From Ichthyophonus hoferi (Eukaryota; Opisthokonta; Ichthyosporea; Ichthyophonida; Ichthyophonidae), in NCBI GenBank assembly GCA_002751075.1, contig NAOQ01000777.1:16787-30839 (forward strand): a stretch of 14,053 bases of DNA. The letters are read 5' to 3'. Numbering within the stretch: position 1 is the first letter of the stretch; every line of letters starts with the position of its first letter. Shown in pieces: positions 1 through 9,005 of the stretch. The notes beneath the pieces are model-generated. The model did not search any database. It saw nothing but the letters and a program-made list of their open reading frames with translations, and was not told where the DNA came from. The position numbers and the translations under genes are program-made.

Positions 1-50
1 CGTCTTCATTGATTTTAACAATCAAAAATTAAATCAGCGATTAACCCAAA

Positions 51-120
51 GGGCAGTGGATAAGTGTCAACGTTATTGATAACTATACCCTACGTGGGTT
101 TGGGGATCTCGTTTAATTGT
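51..120 (+). repeat. Possible tRNA-derived SINE head
   Basis: TGGATAAGTG at 57-66 resembles a Pol III A box. GGTTTGGGGATC at 97-108 is a poor B box, about 40 bases downstream, close to the spacing in tRNA genes. The line between them also follows SINE heads (TTATTGATAACTATACC). No clear tail or target duplication was found, and a run of seven T at 415-421 could be an end. Degenerate and uncertain. Confidence 0.25.
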
Positions 121-121
121 T

Positions 122-296
122 TGATAAGCCAAAACGTGATCTTATTGGCTTGGACTAAATCTAACCGAATCTCGTAAGCCATTTATTGGCCGATGCCAAA
201 AATGCTAGAATAACCTAGTTAGCTAAACCTAATCGAATCAGATAATTGCTTAAGCCGGGCGTTAAAATTGGCTTAGACCCAAAACTTGGAATCGCA
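122..296. repeat. Degenerate repeated units
   Basis: Three loosely similar stretches each begin with TAAGCC (about 125, 175 and 250) and share pieces such as CTAAATCTAACCGAATC / CTAAACCTAATCGAATC and TTGGCTTGGAC / TTGGCTTAGAC. The first contains an inverted pair AAGCCAA...TTGGCTT. They look like an old tandem or nested repeat of unknown family. Confidence 0.35.
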
Positions 297-325
297 AAAA
301 CATACGCACGATAAAATATTGAGGG

Positions 326-405
326 CTGGGGACGTCGGCCACCCCGGCCTCCTAACGGTGATTAATCACTATAAAGGGACGTTAGGCCTCCGGCCTTCCT
401 AACAA
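326..405. repeat. G+C-rich block with direct and inverted repeats
   Basis: CCGGCCTCCTAAC (344-356) recurs as CCGGCCTTCCTAAC (390-403). CCTAACG (351-357) pairs with CGTTAGG (380-386), and between them GTGATTAATCAC (358-369) is a perfect palindrome. This is a sharp G+C island in A+T-rich surroundings and could extrude as a cruciform. Its origin is unknown. Confidence 0.45.
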
Positions 406-499
406 TGCTAAAACTTTTTTTCTTTATGTAGCAGTTCATGTTTCCTACTTCCTCAGTCTGCGCTGCGTAAGAGGATGTACCATCGGCTGCGTATTTTTA

Positions 500-634
500 T
501 TACATCAAAGGAGCATTCACAGGCACATCATCAGCGCTATTCTCTCCTACCATTAACACCTTGCTATGCACAGGATAATTAATTATTCCAGGTATTATCC
601 ACTGATTGTCTATTGTCTCGCCTATAGTGATCGT
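500..634 (-). CDS. Possible terminal exon of an unknown gene
   Basis: A 44-codon open frame runs from the acceptor-like tttatctag down to TAA at 502-500. It reads GETIDNQWIIPGIINYP and later VLMVGENSADDVPVNAPLM, with balanced codons unlike the surrounding AT-rich DNA. A 33-base phase 0 segment upstream (about 704-736, between cctag and gtaaat) could splice to it. I do not recognise the protein. It may be a chance frame or a fossil piece. Confidence 0.25.
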   Translation of the reverse strand, partial: TITIGETIDNQWIIPGIINYPVHSKVLMVGENSADDVPVNAPLM

Positions 635-937
635 CTAGATAAAATGATAAACACTGTTTACGACTCATCATTTAATATCTTTATTGATCACTTTTCCATT
701 GCCAGTAGATATTTACCGTGTAATTGTAAAATGTGACCACATGCACAACCTAGGTAAAGTAACCATAGTCATGCTTAGGTAATTAATTAATGCTGGGGTC
801 TAAGGTATTCTATCTTTAAAATGTTATAATTAGAAAGTATAAAAAGGTGTTATCTGAGACAAATTTGGGTCTCTTCCTTCCGTAGTAATATCGAATTAAA
901 GCTTTACATTTTTTATTTTAAATTCTCCGTTTAATTG

Positions 938-997
938 TCGGCTATCACCCTGAACAGGGGCAAGGTAATTCTTACACAGGCTGAAATCGACAATATT
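938..997 (+). pseudogene. Relic of a bulb-type lectin exon
   Basis: The frame reads ITLNRGKVILTQAEIDNI, against VTLNMGKTITTEIEIDSI in lectin exon 4 (about 11 of 18 identical; about 70% identity in DNA by eye). It lies about 4 kb away in the opposite direction. The T-rich run before it looks like an old intron end, but the base pair just upstream of the homology is TG rather than AG, so splicing there is not expected. After the match the frame runs into an AT microsatellite. A weaker possible continuation, YVILFRSNQVIW at 1130-1165, resembles NVVLYNRDDVALW. It looks like a broken duplicate. Confidence 0.6.
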
Positions 998-1186
998 CAT
1001 GCAATAAAATTCATTATATATATATATGTACTTACATCAGAGAAATGGACTATATTGATTAGCTATTATACGAAAAGTCACATTACAAAAATAGTTTTGC
1101 ACAATTATATTATAATGTGCTGTGTTGCTTATGTTATTTTATTCCGATCGAATCAGGTAATTTGGTATTTCGTAATAAGTACCTAG

Positions 1187-4100
1187 ATTACCACATAGTG
1201 TACATATATATATATATATTTAATCTCATTTGTATCACTTGGTAACGTTACAATACTCCCAAAATATTAATAACATAAAACTGATACATATTTTCTATAT
1301 TTCATATCGTTGTATTGATAACATTTCATACGTTCACTTATAATACAAGTTTTAGTTTCAGTCAATATTTGTAACGTACGATAATACTATAGAAGCCATC
1401 AAATATTAATTACTATAGATCTAGATTGCATTACTTACATTAATCAACATTCCAGACTAACAATATAGCTTTGATTATTGGTGTTTTTCTATATCTAGAA
1501 TACTTAATTATTATTGGACTATTTTTATTTTTATTTTTATATGTAACACTATATCCCACTTGACAGGGTACTCAATCCTTTATTTTCTAATTCTTGCTAC
1601 CCATAACAACTTGCAATTTAGACAAATGATATTTATATTCAGTAGACGAGGTGATGTTCATCCGGCGTAGTTGTCGTTCTCGCTGCGCATCTGCATTGGC
1701 CTGGCAGGTTATTTGGCATTCCTAATCTGACCTGGATCTCTTTCCGACGTTGAGGGTGTTTGAATTTGTATTTGAATAATAATGAGGCATGGAGAAATTA
1801 AGAAATTAAGTGCTAAGTCACATTTATATATGCCGTCGCAGACCTCCCATTAGCCGAGATTAAGATTATCATTCCAAGAGCTATTTTAGATTTTAGGCTG
1901 TCTTGAGAGATAAATAAATATAAATGCTGTCTACGAAATGCTGTCTACGAATATTTATATATATATATATATTTTTAACAGAAACTCCCACAATTCTTAT
2001 ATATATTGAGGCTTCAGGCATATTTTAGTCATGGACATTTTCTCCTATACAGAACATAAGTTGAGTCAAATATGGCTGTACATACAGTATAGGCAAAATA
2101 AATAGTTAGAGTTATCTAATAAATTAATGCTGAGTTTTAAACTATATAAACAATATATTGCAGCTTGACATTTTTCTACTAATTTATTTACTAAATTAGG
2201 TATTGATTTAAAGTTATTCATTTATAAATTCATCTTGACTGAAAAGATGACATCATGCTGACCCCCTCATAGAAGGAATGGAAATTAACATGTTAGTGCA
2301 AAATTAGGTAAGACAGTTCTAAGAAACCACACGAATGAGATAAAGCTAGAGTCAGATAAATAATATTATTGGTTCATAGAGCACGAATAACATGATCAAT
2401 TCACACTGATTAATCATCACATATCGTTTCAAAAAAGCATAAAAGAGCAACTGCCTGTAGCAGTGAGATTTACATCGTGATACACTTTGTTACAGGTCTT
2501 GGAAGGATTTTAATAATATTTGTTTACAATTCATATGCATTTACACACATACTTTTATTTTTATGATTCATTAAAATGTAAATAATTAAACATCAACTGG
2601 CATACTATTTATGTCCCATAAAACCGTTTTAGAGTAAACTAAAACATTAGCAACACTATAGGTAACATAGTTCTAGATATGTTTATCTAGAAAAAATTAA
2701 CGCAAAATACAACTCTAGAATAAAAAATAATAATAAATGAATTATTTTTATTTTTAATGAATGTATCTACACATGCAAACACTACAACTGCTGTAAAAAT
2801 ATAAAAGTTAGACAATTTTCAAAAAAGGGCAGAGGAGGTATTGAAAATGTGGTTATATCTTATCTGTCAATGACAGTCTGTGTGGCAATAATTTCATCCA
2901 TGGGCAGGGCAGCTGATTATTACAAGTATTGAATTTAGCGTAAAAATTGCAGTTTTTAGTTTTTATGCAATATCCCTACAAAGTAAAGAGTCTCCAATCT
3001 CTCTCATAGCACTTTTTTATCCTTTCTAAATATAGCCTTTTACATAAAAAATATTCTAGAATTCAGCATTAAATAATTATAACCTAAGTTACACTGTCTA
3101 TGTTGTATATGTAGCTATATGCATTGTCTTCACCTTTACTTATCACCATTTACTCTGCTCATTGATTAAACATTTAACTAAATTTAGGTAGGTTACCTGC
3201 TTTGGGTATCTAATTTTAGATTACAGCAGTTAGAGTTATATAAGAGGTAATTTTTTTGAATTGTCAAATATTCTTAGCAAGATATTATATGCTTCATTTT
3301 CTCCTACCCAGCATTTAGAAATCAAATTGACAAACATGGCAAGAGAAGTTATTTACAAACTTTGTATGGGCTTTAGTAATATAAATAAAGACATCCTATT
3401 TTAAGCACTCATGCATGACACCAGTGCCAAGAAAGGTAATATGTGTACATATTATTGGTCAGACTGAATTGATTTGCATACGGTTGTGGCTGCGCCAATT
3501 AATTTGCCATGTATGACATTACGTTTACCAATGAGTGTACGGTTTTTGCATAGTTATAAATATGTAAAAGAAGAAATAGGTAATATTAAATACCTAAGAA
3601 ATACCTAAGAAAGCCAATAATAAATTCCTCCAAGTGGTTTTCGTGTTACTGCGCTGACAGTGTTGTAGAGGCGACCAACGGCAGTTTTCAAAATTGATGT
3701 GTTCAAATCGATTATGATTAACTAAATCATACCAATTTTATAGGGTGATGGTACTTAAGTTAAGCTGTCAGTCAACAGCTTATGACTTAGAACATTCTAA
3801 TCAATTTTATATTACCAGATTTAATGTCATAATAAGTAGCTCGATGTGGCTGGAGTATAGACACTGAAACTATGTGTTTACAGCATGCAATATAGTATCG
3901 CTTATGTTGAGATATTCCAGCGTTATGATAAAGGTAGCCAGAATGAGTGACTAGCAGGAGCCGAGCAGACGGCCACACTAAAGGCAATATATTTTTCTTA
4001 TCCGACGAATAAACCGAATCTAGCTTACAAACATTTCAGAAGAAAATAAGGTTAAAAGATAGTAATTACCTAGTAGGAAAATTAATAACTGATAGCTACC

Positions 4101-4650
4101 CCATAAGAAATGCAGTTTAACTAAATGAAAATTATTTCACAAATGTAGTTACAGGTGTGCTATCACTCCGAATGTACCAGTGGCTATCCCAATCTCACAA
4201 GAATAGTAATAGCTGCGTAGTATGAATTAAATCTCTTAATAACTAACAATTAAATAAATACTAGTAATTCACATTCACAATTAATACAACTACAATTACT
4301 TAGTCCTAAAATTAGTTTGATTATATAGTATAGGAAATTGTTCCTTATTAATAAACACTATACCAGCCTTATTATTACTACCCTAGATAACAATCCTTAC
4401 CAAAATAGTAAACGAACTTAATAATAATAATAATAATAATACATATATCATAACAATATTATACATATATGAAACCATCTCCATATAATATATAGCAACA
4501 ATAGGGGATCAAAATAATTTAAATTGAGATCCGAACAATTACATCTACTCCTGGAGCATACAAGGATACCAAATATTGCATGTGCCGCACATATATTCAA
4601 GTTTGTTATATAATTTGGTTGATTAAGCCAGGATCAACACAAAAAAATAA
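1187..4650. other. Region without a recognised gene
   Basis: This is mostly A+T-rich DNA with AT runs (1203-1219, 1951-1972) and a TAA run (4419-4440). Two less A+T-rich patches, 1645-1720 and 3605-3721, carry short frames on both strands but nothing I recognise. Small palindromes lie at 2864-2876 and 3761-3782, and a perfect octamer ATTTGCAT at 3472-3479. No RNA gene or transposon ends were found by eye. Confidence 0.6.
1923..1950. repeat. 14-base tandem duplication
   Basis: AATGCTGTCTACGA occurs twice in direct succession, followed by an AT microsatellite (1951-1972). Confidence 0.85.
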
Positions 4651-4659
4651 AATCTAAAA

Positions 4660-4665
4660 TTTAAT
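4660..4665 (-). promoter_or_regulatory. Possible polyadenylation signal of the lectin gene
   Basis: On the minus strand this is ATTAAA, the common variant signal, about 70 bases past the stop codon. No AATAAA was seen between it and the stop. Confidence 0.4.
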
Positions 4666-4733
4666 TAAAAATTGATCTTCCGGTAAAGCTAAGATTTCAA
4701 AAATAAAAATAACCTATTTAAAGTAGACATCTT

Positions 4734-4982
4734 TCACATATCCTTCATCAATGGGGAGAAACCTTGAGGGAGACCAGGAGTTCCGTCTTCATTACAACCA
4801 AATGCAGTATCTGTAGACCACAAAATTTTCTGGGTGGTTGGTACAACCACAACCATGTTCCCATCTTGTAATACAACAAAAATAGCCTCTGGATTTCGAG
4901 TTTTAGAGCCCCACAGAGGTCGGGCTAAACGACTTCGTTTCACCCGGCGATCATATAGATTAAAGCTACCACGATTAGTCAT
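4734..4982 (-). CDS. Lectin gene exon 5: degenerate sugar sites, C-terminus
   Basis: Exon 5 codes for residues 519-600 and ends in TGA at 4736-4734. The acceptor ctccaatcag follows a long pyrimidine tract. Two further lectin subdomains are visible. At 518-528 (KMTNRGSFNLY) four of the five site residues are changed. At 556-564 (LQDGNMVVV) Asp, Asn and Val remain, but Gln and Tyr are Leu and Val. A basic insert RRVKRSRLAR (530-539) includes R-V-K-R, a furin-like pattern. The tail after 580 is short and unremarkable. Confidence 0.83.
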   Translation of the reverse strand: MTNRGSFNLYDRRVKRSRLARPLWGSKTRNPEAIFVVLQDGNMVVVVPTTQKILWSTDTAFGCNEDGTPGLPQGFSPLMKDM

Positions 4983-7900
4983 CTGATTGGAGAGGGTAAA
5001 AGGAGGAAAAAATATCATGAATATAGTATTATTGTGTAATCTAATGATTAAACACATAAAGCGGTATGGATAGCAAATATATTATAATATTCCTATATGT
5101 ATATCTAATTATGTACATACACCAATTTTATTTTATTTTCATTTTAATTACCTTAATTGTGTAGGGACCCACACCAGTTCCAAATGTATTTGAAGACCAG
5201 AGAGCAACATCATCCCTATTATATAACACTACATTACCATCCTCCTGCAACTTCATCTGTGAACGGGCGACAGAATTGTTAATGCTGTCGATTTCAATCT
5301 CTGTGGTAATTGTTTTACCCATGTTCAGGGTGACAGACGTCTATTTCAAGCAAAGAATTTAGGATAAAGATTGCATAGTCTTTATTCAGTATTACTACAG
5401 AATCAAGAGTCCTCAATCTGTCTCATACATCGTTACGTTGCCTAATCTTGTATATGCAGCTCTATTGGACAACCACAATGAACAGTTCTAAATATTAAAT
5501 TATCCCAGTTTGTGTTTATGAGTAAGAGAGAGTTTTCAAATTAACATATAGTTCCTGATGAGCAACGATTACAAAGTAAATGCTAGGAGAAGGCGGTACA
5601 AAACCAAGAAATTCCAAGTCAAATAGGCAATCGGGTGTATATTTACACTGATCTATATCAATGTATGCATGGTTTATATATATATATAGTCCTGCTTTTA
5701 TTTGGATATATATTATTTCACTTGAGCACATATAATTATGTATTAGTGATTATGCTGTCAAGTAAACTGTAGTAAAGATAATGCAGAGAAGAAAAAAGAA
5801 AACCGTACTAATAAATAAAATAAATAACGGTATACCTTAAAACCACAACCACCCTCCAGCATCTGTCCCTGCTCAAGTATGTCTCCACGATTTAAAGAAG
5901 CCTTGGGGTTCTTTTCCAGATATCCTGTTAGATCTTCAACAGAACCTTTACTTTGAGAGGTAGCACCTGGCAAAAGAGTCAATAAGTGACTCTGTGTTCA
6001 CTATCATTTTACTGTTATACTCATGAAATCTTCAATATTAATAAGTTAAATAAAACATACAACATATAATAAAATCAGTGGTAACACTTAAATTAATTAA
6101 TAAAACTAAAAGAATATCTGCAGAATTATAATTCTATAAAACTTGTAAGAGCGATATTAGTACTAATAAATATATGAAGGGAAAAAAAGAGAGAGCTAGG
6201 GAAACAAAAAGAATGATAAATTTCAGGTAATAAAGAGGAATCACTAATATATAAAGGGTTAAGAAGAGAAGAACATTCGTGTGAATGAAAAATATTTAAT
6301 AAAAAAGAAACAATAGATATAAGTTAGTGATGACTTAAGGTAATGCAAGTTTGTTAGAGTTAAATTGTTTTTTGTTTTTGTTTTGGAAAGACAGAAAGAA
6401 AATAAGACGGGAAAATAGGAGAAACCAAAGTAAAAGGAAAAACAGAGGAGGAAATATATAGGTAAGGCAAGGAAGAGGCACAGAAAACGCATAAAAGTAG
6501 GTAATTACCTTGAGCTCTTTTGGATGTATCGGCCATACGATTATTGGCTGCATTGTTATTCTGTGATTCAACAAGAGAAACTACATCTACAGCATTTAGA
6601 TCTAGTAGTGGTTTTTTAGCAGCCGTAACACGTGTGTTGGTGGTTGGTTGCACGAATCCATTTATCGGACCAACAATATTAGGCGTAGGAACAGGGACTG
6701 GATTAAATGGCATATTAACAACAGGATTAAATGGTGTATTAACAACTGGATTCTGAATAATAGGGGTAAGCATTGGTGGAGTAGTGGTCAACGGGTTATT
6801 AACAAAATTATTAATAAGGTTATTTATGATGGGAGGATTGACAGTACTCTCGAAGGTAATCGGTGCAAAAGAGAAGACTGGTACAATAGCTGGCGTAGCA
6901 TCCGCAAGCATTGGTGCAGGTGTGTTCAAATTGACAACTTGATTGGTATTTCCTACTACAACATCGGCTACAGCAGAGTTAGGTATACTGATTTGTGGTG
7001 TGCTGAAAATTGAATTGTTATTTCCAAATACATCATCCACATCATCAGAGTTGGGTACATTGATTTGAGGTACGTTCTCTGCAATAATCTGAACACCCGT
7101 GGTAACAGCCATATTGTTCTCTACTTGTCCTACATTACCTAGGCCCACAGCACCAGGTATATCCGAAACGCTAACTGGTTCTGGTTGTATATTATTGTCA
7201 ATGGCTGGAATATTTACAGGAGCTACTGTGGCTAGACATTATTAATCACGTTAGGATTGCCCATTTGATTGATAATATAGCAGGGCCTCAGTACACAGAG
7301 TGGTCTTATCTATATACACGTTCATGTACTGAAATATTATTATCGTAAATATTTCAGCTTTCAAGGTGTGTATCAACATAAAATAATTATTTGTACCATA
7401 AAAATACACCCATGTACCCATATAGTTAGGCTTATAATTAAGCGCCCACGTGTTGATATTGATATTTTCATTAAACCTGGTTATTTCCGAATTGCACATA
7501 CATGTATATACTATATATCATATATTGTTAAATTGGAAACTCTCACTATTAATCCTACATTTGTTTATTTGAAAAACAACTATATGGAAAGAGAAAATCT
7601 TACAAGTAAAGTAAGAAAACAAGCTTACCTATTTGTGCCAAAGCACTATTGATTTGCTGTTGTCCAGATTGTTCTCCAACTACAGGTAATTGTTGCCCTT
7701 CTGCCACTGAATTACCATCAGCTGTTTGTTGTCCATCAATTAGGTCTGTAGTTGATTCTAAGCCACAAATCACCCCTTCTGGAGGTGGTCGTTGACACAC
7801 AATATCCTCTAAGCATTGATCTGGGGTCTGTTGCGGCCCACAACAATATAACTGTGTCAGGCACACTTTATCTGTCAACTGGCAGGCCATAAAGCATTCC

Positions 7901-8139
7901 TGAGTCTTTCCAATAATACAACAACTGGTATCACCAGCAGTACATGGTTTAAAATTAGGACAATTCTGAATATTAGCAGGTAAGGATTCGAGGGCTTGTC
8001 TAGGCAACCTTGCATGTAATGGTCTTTGTATGCGCTGATGAACTATCCCATAGGCCTTGCGCTGGGCCATGTACGGATGGACCAAAAATGCTAATACTTC
8101 GCTAACACATATACACAGAGTAAGTATATGGCTCTTCAT
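4734..8139 (-). CDS. Secreted Cys-rich / bulb-type lectin chimera, 5 exons
   Basis: This is a five-exon gene with exons 8139-7629, 7231-6509, 5966-5836, 5340-5152 and 4982-4734. Intron phases 1, 1, 0, 0 join without conflict to 600 codons plus TGA. Seen in the product: a hydrophobic N-terminus at residues 5-20, likely a signal peptide; 12 cysteines at 60-125; an N/P/V/T-rich linker at about 172-410 with internal repeats; and a bulb-type lectin domain at about 440-578. The lectin call rests on the GNA-family mannose motif QxDxNxVxY at residues 487-495 and on the LWSSNT and LWSTDT strand ends. Members of this family bind mannose-type glycans, so a secreted, glycan-binding defence or matrix protein is inferred. 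The Cys module is not one I recognise. The gene is head-to-head with RNASEH2B. The gene model is secure apart from a 6-base doubt at the start of exon 2; the function is not proven. Confidence 0.85.
5152..5340 (-). CDS. Lectin gene exon 4: intact mannose motif
   Basis: Exon 4 is 63 codons in phase 0 (residues 456-518). It carries LQEDGNVVLY at 486-495, a full QxDxNxVxY site (Q487, D489, N491, V493, Y495), followed by ALWSSNT, the conserved Trp strand of the fold. N476-N477-S478 is a possible N-glycosylation site. The acceptor is TTGAAATAG and the donor ATTAAG|gtaatt. A diverged copy of its first third lies at 938-997 on the plus strand. Confidence 0.85.
5836..5966 (-). CDS. Lectin gene exon 3: entry into the lectin fold
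   Basis: Exon 3 codes for residues 413-455 after a split Gly. The acceptor ctcttttgccag has a good pyrimidine tract and the donor is TTTAAG|gtatac. The stretch LNRGDILEQGQMLEGG resembles the first strands of bulb-type lectins, where an LxxGxxLxxGxxL pattern is usual. The phase 0 end joins directly to exon 4. Confidence 0.8.
6383..6497. other. Purine-rich tract in lectin intron 2
   Basis: The plus strand is almost all A and G here, so the sense (minus) strand is C/T-rich over roughly 110 bases, far beyond what a single pyrimidine tract near a 3' splice site needs. The rest of the intron (5967-6508) is plain A+T-rich DNA. Confidence 0.6.
6509..7231 (-). CDS. Lectin gene exon 2: low-complexity linker
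   Basis: Exon 2 codes for about residues 171-411 and is rich in Asn, Pro, Val and Thr. A 24-residue unit beginning PQINVPNS or PQISIPNS is duplicated at 225-272, and an 8-residue unit NPVVNTPF/NPVVNMPF repeats at 331-346. The linker is probably extended and flexible, separating the Cys module from the lectin. The acceptor is TGTCTAG at 7238-7232; a second in-frame AG six bases downstream would start the exon at 7225. The donor CTCAAG|gtaatt is clear. Confidence 0.8.
7629..8139 (-). CDS. Lectin gene exon 1: signal peptide and Cys-rich module
   Basis: Exon 1 codes for residues 1-170 plus one base. The first Met is followed by the hydrophobic run ILTLCICVSEVLAFLV, which suits a secretory signal although it contains a Glu. 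Cysteines at 60, 66, 73, 74, 82, 86, 93, 99, 100, 109, 115 and 125 form two similar blocks, each with a CC pair, which suggests a duplicated disulphide module. A Q/G-rich tail (136-165) leads to the donor CAAATAG|gtaagc. Another domain family with CC pairs cannot be excluded. Confidence 0.83.
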
Positions 8140-8286
8140 GTTATACTATTGTTTTGTTTATTCTATATTACGATATAACATCATTATTATATACACTAAT
8201 AATTGTACATGGTGTGAACTAGTTGAGTTATTAATCTGTGTAGTGTACATATCAGGAGTCATATCTTCGTAAACAATGCTTTAAAC

Positions 8287-8306
8287 TTATATGATTGGCT
8301 GATTGG
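8287..8306 (-). promoter_or_regulatory. Lectin promoter: tandem CCAAT plus TATA-like
   Basis: Read on the minus strand, two CCAAT boxes (8306-8302 and 8298-8294) lie eight bases apart and are followed at once by CATATAAG. They lie about 150-165 bases before the lectin ATG, a sensible promoter distance. The arrangement suits NF-Y-type binding, but the TATA match is weak and the start site is unknown. Confidence 0.4.
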
Positions 8307-8397
8307 CATATAGTTATGATTCGTCGTCTGTTCAGGTCCAAGATATATAAATATACACACACAAAAAACATAAATATAGTGTGTGATTTTAAAATAT

Positions 8398-8440
8398 TAT
8401 ATATATATATATTTATATATATATATATATATGTATATAT
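8398..8440. repeat. AT microsatellite
   Basis: Two long (AT)n runs are joined by a TTT and a TG interruption. They sit in the gap between the two divergent genes and so may separate their promoters. Confidence 0.9.
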
Positions 8441-8908
8441 TTGATTATCTGAAGTAGTTGCATAAAATTAAAAAGGAATGCTTTGGTAGTAGCCAATTTG
8501 TGTAATTTCATTCCAACAGACTAGCCAGTCGATGACTAGTATGGCATGTTTGTATCTCCTCTTCCGATTGGTTGAGAAAATGGGCCAAGCTTTGGTAGTA
8601 TTCCAAACACTTCAATATGTTAAATTTTAATTTAAGCAGTAATTGAGCTGTTTTAAATATATTATATTTACCGAAGCAATCGGAGTGTATACAATTATCC
8701 AGATATTTAGGTCTTTCATTGCGTTATACGGGTATTTTATTTTTATATTAAAAAACTATAAACCATAGAATAACCAGTACCATAATTATATATTTAAAAT
8801 AGTCGGTGATCTTGGAGTTTTTATGTTTAGAATTACCTGCCCACACCCATCTCCATTACCATTGGAATCGACAGATTATTTGTGATAGTACTACAAACAT
8901 TAGGAAAA

Positions 8909-8917
8909 GCGCCAAAA
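8909..8917 (-). promoter_or_regulatory. E2F-like site 1
   Basis: GCGCCAAAA on the plus strand is TTTTGGCGC on the minus strand, a full E2F consensus. It lies about 400 bases before the RNASEH2B start codon. Confidence 0.45.
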
Positions 8918-9005
8918 AGTATATGTTCTAGTTAGTGTTTTACATTAAAATAAATACCACTATATATTTATATATTAATAAATTTATAAGATATGCCGAA
9001 TAAAC

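Noticed and set aside
3346-3404. Short ATG frame reading MAREVIYKLCMGFSN
   Set aside because: It is too short, has no splice context, and ends in plain A+T-rich DNA with an AATAAA by chance.
3472-3479. Octamer ATTTGCAT as part of an snRNA promoter
   Set aside because: No proximal element, 3' box or snRNA-like sequence follows, so the octamer alone is not enough.
3787-3987. 66-codon minus-strand frame beginning MPLVWPSARLL
   Set aside because: It uses a non-ATG start, has no family resemblance and no convincing splice sites.
6520-7013. Two plus-strand open frames opposite the lectin linker
   Set aside because: They are shadows of exon 2 in the lectin gene, produced by its stop-poor repeats, with no domain or splice support.
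7251-7652. Overlapping frames on both strands in lectin intron 1
   Set aside because: They lie in an intron bounded by matching-phase splice sites, and their translation is random-looking A+T-rich sequence.
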